From positions 298,546,726-298,610,725 of the forward strand of contig CM037877.1 in the NCBI GenBank assembly GCA_021292165.1: DNA of 64,000 nt, in the 5' to 3' direction. The first letter of the stretch is position 1. Every line of letters starts with the position of its first letter. A model generated the notes under the pieces. It was not told the DNA's origin. It worked only from the letters and a program-made list of their open reading frames with translations, and did no database searches. This DNA comes from Shinisaurus crocodilurus (taxonomy: Eukaryota; Chordata; Lepidosauria; Squamata; Shinisauridae). Position numbers and translations under genes: made by a program. Positions 38,575 to 48,197 of the stretch are shown here, piece by piece.

Positions 38575-38740
38575 TCCCTCAGGTTGTGCTGGGACTGCAA
38601 CTCTCATCATCCCCAGCCAGCATGGCCAATGGCTGGGAATGAAGCCCCCCCCCGCCGCCCCAGACGTGTTGGGACTGCCGGCCGGGGATGATGGGAGTTG
38701 CAGTCCCAGCACATCTGGAGGTCACCTGGTTGGGGCCTAT
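38575..38740. mobile_element. hAT-like MITE fragments upstream of PHF23
   Basis: Inverted pieces CTGATTCCCTCAGGTTGTGC..CAACTCTCATCATCCCCAGC and GGATGATGGGAGTTGCAGTC..ACATCTGGAGGTCACCTGGT bracket an unrelated GC-rich spacer. An A run (38742-38759) follows. Confidence 0.55.
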
Positions 38741-38764
38741 TTAAAAAAAAAAAAAAAAACAAGC

Positions 38765-39284
38765 AAAAAACTACAGCTCCCAAGGCCCTCTGCTTCCACC
38801 CAGGCCCCTCTTTCCCTCTGCCTGGGTGGAAGCGAGGACCACACTCCCCAAGATGCATCGCTTCCCCCTCCGGGAGCCTTTGCCGGGAAGAGGCGGGGAG
38901 AAAGGGAGGGTGGAGGGGCAAGCCTACGCATGCGCGGCGCTTGCCGGGACTCGTAGTGCGCCGCCCACGTTCCGCGCGCCCAGCCTTGCGGCGGCGAGAA
39001 CTCCATGTCCCGAGATGCTCTGCGGCGGCGGGGCAGGCGGGAGGGGCGGGGCCGGGGCTGTGAGCGAGGAGGGGGAAGGAGCGGGGAGGAGGGGGAGCCA
39101 AAGGGAGGGGGAGGAGGAGGAGGAGGAGGAGGAGGAGGAGAAAAAGAAGAAGAAGAAGAAGCGGCGGCGTCGGGCGGCACCGGAGCCGGGAGCGGGGGGC
39201 GACCGAGGAGCCGGAGGGGGTGGCGGGTCCCGAGCCCCGCCGTCGCGGCCTGGCGTGGCTGGCTGGGCGGGCGGGGGGCCGGCC
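38765..39284 (+). promoter_or_regulatory. PHF23: PHF23 promoter region
   Basis: CpG-rich from about 38900. Contains ACTACAGCTCCCAAGGCC (38770) and related ACACTCCCCAAGATGCATC (38841), similar to ZNF143/THAP11 sites, an NRF1-like ACGCATGCGC (38928-38937), and a GC box GGGGCGGGGCC (about 39044). A purine tract of GGA and GAA repeats lies at 39065-39160, in or near the 5' UTR. Confidence 0.5.
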
Positions 39285-42200
39285 ATGGCGGAGCCCAGCC
39301 CTGAAGGTAAAAGGTCCGGGGGGGGGGGCTTGCCAGGCCCACACTTGTGGGGCGCAGGGGTGGTGGTGAGGAGGGGCGGGGGCGGAGGCGGAGTGAGCGC
39401 CCCCCAGAAAACTGGAGGAGTTGGAGCGCGGGGGGGGGACGGAGGGGCGACCCCCCCCCAGTTGGGGAGAAGCGGGGTGGGGGGCGAGGGGGGCACCGGA
39501 GGAATAGATTGTGTGTGTGGGGGGGGGAGCCAGACCAAGAAGAGGCCCCCCTGAGGGGGGGAGCGAGAGAGCTGGGGGGGGAGTCAAGAGAAGAGGCGCG
39601 GGTCTCCCGGGGGAGGGGGCGCCGGGGAGGGGGCGCCTGTGCGGAGCCAGCCCAGGAAGCCCCGGGGGGGAGGGGGCCGGCGCGGCGCTCTCGGGGCGGG
39701 CCAGGCAGCCCCTGTTTTGTGGGGGGGGGGAGGCGGGCGGGGGGGCGAGCAGGAAGTTGTGAGGAGAGCGTGTCGGGGGGGGGGCTGGGATCCGGAGAAA
39801 GCCGGTGGGAGGGGCAGCGAGGGAGAAAGTTGGAGGGCAGAGGGGGGGGCCCAGAACAGGGAGGAGGGCGGTGTATGGGGGGGGGGGCTTGTAAGAAGCA
39901 TATCAGCCGGGGGGGGGGGAGGGCAAGATCCGGCGGCGTGTGTGTGGTGGAGATTTTAGGCCCCGGAGGGAGGGAGGGAGGTTTCGAGACACTGGAGTTT
40001 GGAGGGGGGGTGTTTTCAGAGGAGGGTGGGGAAAAGAGCACGGGGGGGGGGAGAGTTGGGGGGCACAGGCTTAGGGGGCAGTTCTGGAGGCCAGAGGAAC
40101 TGAGGTCTGGGAGCCGAGAGGCGGGAGCCAGGAGTCCGGCGGGGGTGGGTGGGGGGCGTCAGGCCGCGGGGGGGGCGGTCAAGCAGAGCCCCCCCTTCCG
40201 CTTTCCAGTGGGCAGTTTATTCTCCTGGGCGCTTCCGAGGCCGGGAGGGGCACGTGGGGGGGGGCAGCTCGGCCCCAGCGACTTGGGCAGGCGGGAGCCG
40301 CCGTGCCTGGGTGGAAATGGCGGAGGGGGGCAGCTTTGAAAGTGTGTGTGTGGGGGGGGAGAGATGTCGGAGGAGTGGAAAGATGGGGCAGGGTCTGGAG
40401 TGGGCGCGCGAGGGGAGGGGGGCACCGCCATGTGCTGGCCAGTTCCCCCCCCCCCGGACAACGGTGGTGCAGTACCGAGCGGCCCCCTCCCCACAAAAAG
40501 CAGGAGGGGGGGCTGTCCGATGGTGTGTGGGGTGCTTGGCAGCCTTTGCAGGGCTGGGAGAGACCCACAGAATGTTTTCTGTCTGTTGAGGAGGGGGGGT
40601 GCCCCTCATCATTCTCCTTAGGGATCTGGCCTGCCTTAGGGGGGGGGGTGTGCTGCTGCTGAAGTCTCGCCCTGGGCTACCCCCACTCAAATGATCCTTT
40701 CCCCTCTTTTGTTTCTTCCAGATCCACCTCCGAATCTCAAACCGGAGACCCAGGTAACGAAAAAGTTTGAGGGTTGATTGCTGATGCCCCAAAGTGCCCC
40801 ATAAGTTGTGTTGCGGGGGAGAATGATCCTTCTGTGGCCCCTCCTGTTTACTCGTGTGTGCCCCCCCCCTTCTGGGGATGCCCCCCCTTCCCCGGCTTGC
40901 TCCCGGCTTGCTCGCTCACTGGGGAAGCCTGCAAGATGGCTCTGTAGTAGGGCAAAGATATCTGAAGAGGCCCTGTGGTTGCAACATCCCGGCATGTGCT
41001 TTGCCTCTGGTTAGCAAAAAGCCAGCCAGCTCCCCCCCCCCCCCGAAGGTCCCCACCCCGCCCTGTGGTGGGTGAGACGATAGACTCTTGGCTTTTCTTT
41101 CCTCCCCCCCCAATGCATAGCTCTGTTCGGTATTGTGTCCTGGGAGATCTGACTGGCGTTTCTAGTTTTGGGGCCTAGTTAAGGTGCTGGGGGGGTGGGG
41201 GTGGGATATTTTGTAGCAGGGGTTGCTAGGTTCTATCCCCCTAGCCTGTTTGAATGGCTTTCCCCCATTTACCACCACCACCCCGCTCCAGTTGTGGGGT
41301 ATGTGTGATCTTATGTGGCTGCTTAAATCCTTGCCCTTAAGAAAGGGATTTGTTGGGAGCTCAGAAATTTGCGACTGGTGGGTGTCTTCTGTGTGTATTA
41401 ACTCATCCCTTTCCCCTCCCCACCTCACTAGCCTCCGGAGAAGCGACGGCGGACTATTGAGGATTTCAACAAGTTTTGCAGTTTTGTCCTGGCCTATGCA
41501 GGCTACATCCCTTCCACTAAGGAGGTCAGTTTGGGTTCTCCGAAGAAACAGACCCTCTTCTTTTGCTCCCCGCTTTTTCTAATGCCTTGATAGTAACTGT
41601 AAATGGGGTACCCTCAATTTTTATCTGTCTATCTGGGAGCTTTGGGGAAAAAGGGGTGGGGTGAGGGAGCTATCCTGGTAACTTCCCAGAAGCATGCTGA
41701 GTGATTTGTTGTTAAATAGGAACCCGTTTGGCGCCGTCACCTTTTTAAAGATGCATCTGGTCGGTGTTGTGCTCTCGGTGCGCCAAGCCCCGTCTTCCGG
41801 TAGGGAAGCTTTACCGCTGCAGCATGGCATTTTTAGCTCTCGGCCTGCCGTTGTTGTCTCCTGCGGTCTCTACTTGTCACAACAGCAGGAACCCTTGAAA
41901 GCAGCAACAAATGCCTGTGGAAACTACAAGTCCCAGAGTGCTCTGAGTCATGGCCATTTTGCTCGGAGGCTGCAGTGCGTTGCATGCTGGGAAGTGTAGG
42001 CAACTGCTCTGGAAGCAAGGGGGGGGAGGACATGTCCTGGCTTCTTATATGGCAGAGCTGGGGGGGGGGGGGCTTCCTAAAGTGCATACTGGGAGCTGTA
42101 GTTCTTGCCCCTTGATTTATGATCGGCAGGGATGTGGGGGAACTTCTCATGCTTCATTTTCCAGCCGAAAATTTTCCATTTTGCAAATTCAACCCTAACC

Positions 42201-45200
42201 ATGATTGGATGCCAATTGCAAATACAGTATTGGGCTAGCTTGGCAGTTTCAAAGTTGTAATTAGTGTTTTTCTGGTGGTTACCTCTAGCAAGTATGTGAG
42301 AGAATATGTGTATGTCGTTGAAATACACAACAGTGTCAGTGTGAAATGGAAACTAATAGGTAGTGGTGGTGAAATGGAAGGTGCCCCAACAGCTTCAGTG
42401 GAAGAATGTTGAACTCTGTTGAAATTGTTGAGTGTCTGTCGGCATATCATGCACAGTTGTTTGGGTTGCTGTGTCAGCAGTTTTCGGTACCTTTATTTTT
42501 TGCTTAAATTTAAACAATTCTTGTCTTTATTTTATTTATTTATTTATTTATTTGTTATATTTATACCCCACCTTTTTTCCTGCAAGGAACCCAAGGCTGC
42601 TTACATAATCCTCCTTTCCATGTTATCCTCACAACAACCCTGTGAGGTAGGTTAGGCTGAGAGTCAATAACTGGCCCAAAGTCACCCAGTGAGTTTCATG
42701 GCCGAGCAGGGACTAGAACCCAGATCTCCCGAGTCCCAGTCCAACACTCTCACAAGTATTCCAATAAAAATGTCTAGATAATATAACATTTAAATTACAT
42801 TAAGGGCACAGTCCTATGCAACTTTAGACAGAAAGCCTGTTTGCTGCCAAGTCACGTTCAAGGTTTTGTTGCTGGCATTATAAAGCTCTAAACTACTTGG
42901 AACCAGGTTACCTGGCAGCTTGCCTTCCCCGATATAGATCTGTTCAGTTGCTAAGATCATCGGAAGGGGCCTTGCTGGTTATACTGCAGCCTGCAGGTTG
43001 CCATCTGGCGGCAACCCAGAAACGGGCCTTCTCTGTGGTGGCACCCACTTTGTGGAATGCCCTCCCCCTTGGTATGTGGGAGGCACCAACTGTAGCATGT
43101 TTCAAGTGCTAGTTAAAGGCCTACATTTCCACCTAGGCCTTTGACTGTGGTGCCCAGTTTGATTATTGTTAGTTCTGATTTTAAATGTTTTAATTGATAA
43201 TGTTTTTTTTTAATGGTTTTTGGTTTTAAATATTTTTAACCGAGACATTTTATATTCTTCATTTCTATACATTTTAATGGTGGACATTTTCTATTTTAAA
43301 CGTATGCATTGTAAACCGCTTTGATGCGTCTCTCTCAATATATATAAGTTGATTAAATACGTGCTGCTAAATGCTAGCCCAAGAAATTTATCTGTCCTCC
43401 TTCCCTTCCCTCCCAGGAAAATGACTGGACACCCTCTGGCTCGAACTCTCCCATCCGCCCAGAGAGTGTGGTGGACAGTGATGGCTGGGAATCGACGCAC
43501 TCGGACCTGCACACGATCGAGACCTTTGTGAAGAAGGCCAAGTCCTCGAAAAAGAAAGCAGCTTTCCGCCGCCTCAAGTCCGACAGCTCGCTGCTGGAGA
43601 AAATGAAACTCAAGGACTCCCTTTTTGACTTGGACCCTGTTGGCAAGCAGCAGCAGCCGCCTCTGGCCGGGCCCAAGGGGGGCTTGGACAAGAAGAAGGA
43701 CAAGCGGAACCGGAAGGCCACCTTGGAGGCCGGGGGCGCCAAGCGGAACCGGGGTGACCCGGTGGGGGAGAAGCGCTCACGCATCAAAAAGAGCAAGAAG
43801 CGGAAGTTGAAAAAGGCGGAGCGCTGCGAGAAGAAGCACAAAGCTTCCCTGAGCGAGACGGACTCTGAGGACGAGGAGGGGGCGGCGGCGGCGGCGGCAG
43901 CCACGGCGCTGGTCTCTGTGCAAGCTCCGCCAGAGCTCTTGGCTGCCAGCTTCCCCATCAAGCTGGAAGAAAGGGAAGGGAAGGAGGGGGTCAGCACGGA
44001 GACCAGCCAGGATGGGGAAGGCAGCTCCAGCGAAGGAGAGATGCGGGTGATGGACGAGGACATCATGGTGGAATCAGGTGAGGAGGAGGAGGAGGAGGAG
44101 GCGAGGCTGCCGGCATCCCGGAAGGGGTTCATGCAGAACATTGCTCAATTGTGAATATCCTGCGACCTTTGAACCCGCCGCTTGGAGGAACGCTGCTGCC
44201 TCTGCAAAGACAGGTTCTGTGTCGCTGCCGCAGACAACGGCCATTGTCAAATCCTTTTTCTTTTCTTTTTTTAAATGTAGGACGGCCTTCCCCCAACCTG
44301 GCACCATCCTGAGGTGTTGGATGCTGGGAGTTGTAGTCCCAACACCTCCGGGGGAAGTCAGGTTGGGGAGGGCTGAATAGCAGGTGAAGGGAGTGTGCAC
44401 TGTGTTTCCAGCTTGTGTATTTAATGAAAAGGATTCTCTTCACCTAATAATTTAAAAGGCCTCTACGTTTTAGGAGGAGACTGGAGTGGAGTTTCTTAGT
44501 GCATCTTGTGAGACTCCCTCCCTTCACCTGCCCTCCTCCAAATACACATCCCCACCCCCCAAAAAAGAGGATGCGGTGGATAACAATGCTTTAATTTAGT
44601 AAAATCTATTTCAGAGTTGGTGTGATCTAGTGAGGGCTGGTGTTGACTTCTGCTTTGCTAGTGATACTTGTTCTCACACCTCCCCACACACACAGGTGCC
44701 TGTGATCTGCTGTTAAATTTACAAAGCAATAATTACATGCACAAGATCGAGTCGCAGTCGCAGGAGGTATAAAAATGTAAGGCATAAATAGTCTGTCATC
44801 CTGAAATGACTCTTCATTACGAACTCCTGTTTAACAACATCAAGTGTCTTGCCGGGTCAGTCCAAGGTCCATCTAGTCCAGCATTCGTTGCCAGAATCCC
44901 AGCAGATGTGATGCAATCGGCCAATAGTCCACCCGCAAGGCGGGAGACTCTCTTCCTACCCACTCCTAGTCCGGTAGGGAGAAGGGCCGGTGAGAGCAGA
45001 TTTCATCTCCGATCCAAGTTCAGCCCTCGCTCCACTGTATTTCTCGTGCGTATGTGTGCGACAGAGAGAGAGAGATATTAATCTATCGCACAGAGTTCCT
45101 GGATTTTCTGTCTGTCTGATTTGGGATTTGTCCTTATCACTTTCAGCTCTGGGGGGATGGGGAGGGCACTCGATGTAAATAGAACCTACGTTACATACAT

Positions 45201-45674
45201 AATTGCTCTTGCAGATGTATTTTTGGTATAGTTTTATTCTCCTTGGCATATTGTAAATGCAAGGAATGAGCCCCTTAAAAACAAACATCATTCTGGCAGT
45301 TCTGCATGTTATGACAGAATACCAAAATGTGAGCTGTGCAGACTCAGATGCGTGGAATTTGCACAGCTCTTGTTACAAGTGGGCCTCTAAGCACGTGTGT
45401 TCATTCTCTCTCTCTCTCTGCATCTCCAGGGGACGACTCGTGGGACCTCATCACTTGTTACTGCCAGAAGCCATTTGCTGGTCGGCCCATGATCGAGTGT
45501 AATCAATGCGGCACCTGGATCCACCTCTCCTGTGCCAAGATCAAGAAGACCAACGTTCCTGACATCTTCTACTGTCAGAAGTGTAAAGAAGGCTCTCGGA
45601 AGCAGCCGCCGCCACCCCCGGCGTTCCCCGGTGCAACAGCGGCCGTTGCGTCCAGGGGAGGTGGGGAGCCCTAG
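39285..45674 (+). CDS. PHF23: PHD finger protein 23
   Basis: Five coding exons: 39285-39306, 40722-40753, 41432-41524, 43417-44077, 45430-45674, all GT-AG and in phase; product 350 aa (human about 400). Exon 1 encodes MAEPSPE. A conserved segment ([24 protein letters not shown]) follows, then DSDGW...FVKKAKSSK, a basic cluster [18 protein letters not shown], an acidic/alanine-rich stretch, [19 protein letters not shown], and the C-terminal PHD finger (C279, C281, C293, C296, H301, C304, C318, C321; C4HC3). The PHD binds H3K4me3; PHF23 is also known as a negative regulator of autophagy through LRSAM1 and as a NUP98 fusion partner. The exon 4 region between the basic and acidic blocks is shorter than in human. 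The start is the ATG in GGCCATGGCG; no upstream in-frame ATG like the human MLEA extension is seen. Confidence 0.95.
39307..40721 (+). other. PHF23 intron 1, extreme G-run-rich sequence
   Basis: The sense strand is filled with G runs of 6-12 between 39310 and 40660, with little matching C richness. No exon or repeat family is recognised. Several long open frames on both strands here are products of this bias. Confidence 0.75.
41921..42000. promoter_or_regulatory. Inverted pair of ZNF143/THAP11-like motifs
   Basis: ACTACAAGTCCCAGAGTGC (from 41922) is a close match to the ZNF143/Staf consensus ACTACAATTCCCAGAATGC. GCATGCTGGGAAGTGTAGG (to 42000) is a second motif in inverse orientation, about 40 bases away. 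They may be remnants of a palindromic MITE or an intronic element. Confidence 0.4.
42530..42775 (-). mobile_element. MIR/CORE-like tRNA-derived SINE
   Basis: Minus-strand reading: GTTGGACTGGGACTCGGGAG head, then CACTGGGTGACTTTGGGCCA, AGCCTAACCTACCTCACAGG, GTTGTTGTGAGGATAACATG, and an ATTTA-type tail (42533-42550). A second copy is at 48906-49165. Confidence 0.7.
42846..43370 (+). mobile_element. L2-clade LINE 3' end
   Basis: An open frame at 42897-43112 ends with [18 protein letters not shown], typical of the ORF2 C-terminus, followed by an AT-rich 3' UTR with TGTAAACCGCTTTGATGCG near 43310. Confidence 0.7.
44078..45429 (+). other. PHF23 intron 4
   Basis: Opens with a GAGGAG-repeat continuing the acidic coding stretch. 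44283-44376 is a hAT-like palindromic MITE (GGCCTTCCCCCAACCTGGCA and inverse). 44845-44935 resembles a SINE tail (GTCCATCTAGTCCAGCATTC). The rest shows nothing recognisable. Confidence 0.6.
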
Positions 45675-46607
45675 CGCAGGGTGAGGGAGGATGGCTCTGA
45701 GCTGGGCTTCTATCCCAGAGGGGCAAAAGACTGGACAGAGTAGAGAGTCTGCTCTGGATTGGCATCCAAAACAAGCCTCGCTTCTTTGGAGGCAGAGAAA
45801 GAGGTGCTCGGGGTATTTGGGGTGGTGACACTCCCAGCACCAGGGGGAGGGGACTGGCCCTACAGACATCAGCAGATTCTGGCTGGCAGTTACAAGCCCC
45901 TCGCCACACACCCACTCCCCCTTCCGGCGTCGATCCTAGTCCACCTCCACGTTCTGTCAAGGAATGGCCTTGGGAGGCTGAAACTGATGTGTGAGGATAT
46001 GAAGCTAACCATCAGGACGGTTCCTGTTTCACATGGTGGGATGCACATGCTGTTTGTGGGAGAGAAAGGGACAAGAGAGGCCAGGTGGGGTAGAAGGGTC
46101 TGCATTTTTCTTCTGGCTCTTCCCCCCCCCCCATCTTCCTGTCCCAATGAAGTTCACCTGTAAATAGACAGAAGACAAAGGGTTTTTTTTTTTCCTGGTT
46201 TGTTTCCCAGTTGGAAAGGTGGTTTTTTTTTTAAGTTTATATCCCTGTTCCTGACTCCACCAAGCATTTTTATTTTATTCCTCCCAAATAAGGGGTGAGG
46301 AGCATGGGATGCCCACTGAGGAATACTGGGCTACTGCCCAAGAAGAGGAAGGTACCCTGGACACATAATTGCTTTTCTTTTGGTTAAACAGTTGTGGGTT
46401 GTTGTTTTTTTTGGGGGGGGGGGGGGTTAAAATTGCTCCCATTAAAATTGAATAATATATATATATATCTCTTTCTCCTGAGAGAACAGGTGGGAAGAGA
46501 AAAAGTTGAAAGATTTTGTTTACCCCCAAGTCACACACACACACACCCCTGATATTTTGAGGTGGTGGAACCGGTCAGGAAAACCCTTGTGATTTTGCTG
46601 GTATCAA

Positions 46608-46980
46608 AATAAAAAGGGACAACTTATTTGTAAGTGTATTTGCTGACTGCTCCCACTGAGAATGGGGGTGAGGAATAGGTTTCCAACATGGAGGGCTAGA
46701 CAGAGTGTAGGTGTGATGAAGACAAGCCTCCTTTTAAAAATGGGAAGCTCCCCCTGGCTCTCTCAGAACTTTGACTCTGGTGCAAATCCCACATTTATCT
46801 GCTCCCCATCTGAGATTAGTTCTGATCAGTGGGGTTTTCTGGTTGGGTTTTGATTGTGGGTTTTTTGTTTTGTTTTTTGGTTTTTTTTTGGAGGGGGGTC
46901 TCCCCTCCCTATTACACTTTTTTTTTTTGGTTCTAATATTTGCAACCGTGTACATGGCAGAGTTTTTGAATGTAAATAAA
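46608..46980 (+). terminator. PHF23: PHF23 polyadenylation signals (two AATAAA)
   Basis: AATAAA at 46608-46613 and 46975-46980, with a T-rich region between. The second is followed by a GT-rich downstream element and is likely the main end. The 3' UTR is about 1.3 kb. Confidence 0.7.
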
Positions 46981-47194
46981 AGATGTGTACCCTTTTGGCG
47001 TTTGTACAGAAGGTTGTGATCTTCCTTGATGTTCAGGGTGGGAGGAGGGGGCGGGGTGTGCGGGGGGGAGGTCCCTCGACAGACGCCCCTCCGAACCGGC
47101 CGGTGGTGCAGCTGCCTGCTGGGAATGAAAGACTTAGCCTTTGCCCCGGAGGAGGGGAGGAGGACGAGGTTCCTCCAGCGGCAGCCAGCCAGCC

Positions 47195-47275
47195 AAGGGG
47201 CATCCCCGCCGTGTGAACAGAATGCTGGACTAGATTGACCCTTGGTCTGATCCAGCATCGGGGCTCGTCTTCTGC
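47195..47275 (+). repeat. Interspersed repeat with 'GCTGGAC...TGATCCAGC' tail, copy 2
   Basis: GAACAGAATGCTGGACTAGA and GGTCTGATCCAGCATCGG match the tail of the repeat at 755-968. Confidence 0.5.
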
Positions 47276-47656
47276 CCCTGTTCCGAGGCAGACTCACACA
47301 TGCACCCTCCGGCTGGGGCTTTTCGGGTCCATTTGCCTGTTGCAGGGCGGGGGGGGGGCGGCTAGTTAGGCTTCCTATGCCTCTCGGGCGGGATGGCCTC
47401 GTCCTCCACCCACTGACAGCGGCAAGTGGCACCTTTTTTCTTCCCTCTTCCCCCGTTTTTCTTTTTTCCGCGGTTTAAATTTGAGGCAGGCGTTTGAATT
47501 AAAAGGGAACGTGGAGAGCCTCTGGCCATATGCAGAGTGCAGCATTAAGGGATTGCGTGTGGGCGCCTGAGCGTATGTAGTGACAACCCCCCACCCCCAA
47601 AGAAAGGAGCTTCTGTTGATGGGGAAGAAATGTATGCATGTGGGCGGGGCTTCGGC

Positions 47657-47790
47657 TCACGTGATAGGCGCCCGTGTAGCTGCAGGAGGACAAAGAAGGG
47701 ACAGATCATTTCCCCCCGCCCTCCTACCCCTGCTACGTCACGGCCTTAGCCGCGTGGGGTGGAGGCGTACTCACGTGACGGTCACGTGAT
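47657..47790. promoter_or_regulatory. DVL2: Three CACGTGA E-boxes upstream of DVL2
   Basis: TCACGTGAT (47657-47665), TCACGTGAC (47771-47779) and GTCACGTGAT (47781-47790); the last two are only two bases apart. These are CLEAR/USF-type E-boxes about 410-540 bases upstream of the DVL2 ATG, at the edge of its CpG island (about 47640-48420). Confidence 0.45.
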
Positions 47791-47828
47791 TTCAGGGCGG
47801 CGGCACCTCCTCTCCACGTCTGTTTACG

Positions 47829-47932
47829 CCCTCCAGACGGGTTGGACTGCAGCTCCCATAAGCCCGCCAGCCAGCATGGCCGGCCATGCTGGCAAGGGGG
47901 CTTATGGGAGTTGCAGTCCAACCCGTCTGGAG
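47829..47932. mobile_element. Near-perfect palindromic MITE in the DVL2 promoter
   Basis: Left arm CCAGACGGGTTGGACTGCAG, CTCCCATAAGCCC...CAGCATGG meets its inverse at a CATGGCCGGCCATG centre; the arms are nearly identical. It lies about 265 bases before the DVL2 ATG. Target duplication not resolved. Confidence 0.75.
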
Positions 47933-48197
47933 AGGATTACCCGGGCGGGCGAAGGCTGGCCAATAGGGAGGGGCGTGCGCGATGACGTAGCAGCGCGCCG
48001 GGAAGGCGCTGAGGCCGCCGCCGCTGCGCGAGACGAGGGCTCGCGCCGCGCTCCCCGCCCGCCCGCCCCGCCCCTCCCCACGTCGCTGCTTTCCCGTGCG
48101 GCTCGCGCCGCGGCGGCTGGTTGGTGGGCGGGGCCGAGGAGGAAGAGGAGAGGGGGAGGGTTGGCTACGCGCCCCCGCCCGCCCGCCCGCGGTTGCC

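Larger units (their letters stand above)
41525..43416 (+). other. PHF23 intron 3
   Basis: 41525-42525 is unremarkable except for two inverted ZNF143-like motifs (41921-41939 and 41980-42000). 42530-42775 is a MIR-like SINE, 42803-42845 a half copy of the GGTGCAATCC MITE, and 42846-43370 an L2-clade LINE end that stops about 45 bases before the exon 4 acceptor. Confidence 0.6.

Noticed and set aside
38737..40041. 434-residue open frame on the minus strand, proline-rich
   Set aside because: It is the complement of the G-run-rich PHF23 promoter and intron 1. Its composition (poly-Pro, Ser, Arg) is what C-rich DNA encodes, it crosses PHF23 exon 1 on the other strand, and it shows no domain.
39347..40339. 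330-residue open frame on the plus strand, Gly/Arg-rich
   Set aside because: Same compositional cause: G runs lacking stop codons in PHF23 intron 1. No conserved motif and no homologous counterpart in PHF23.
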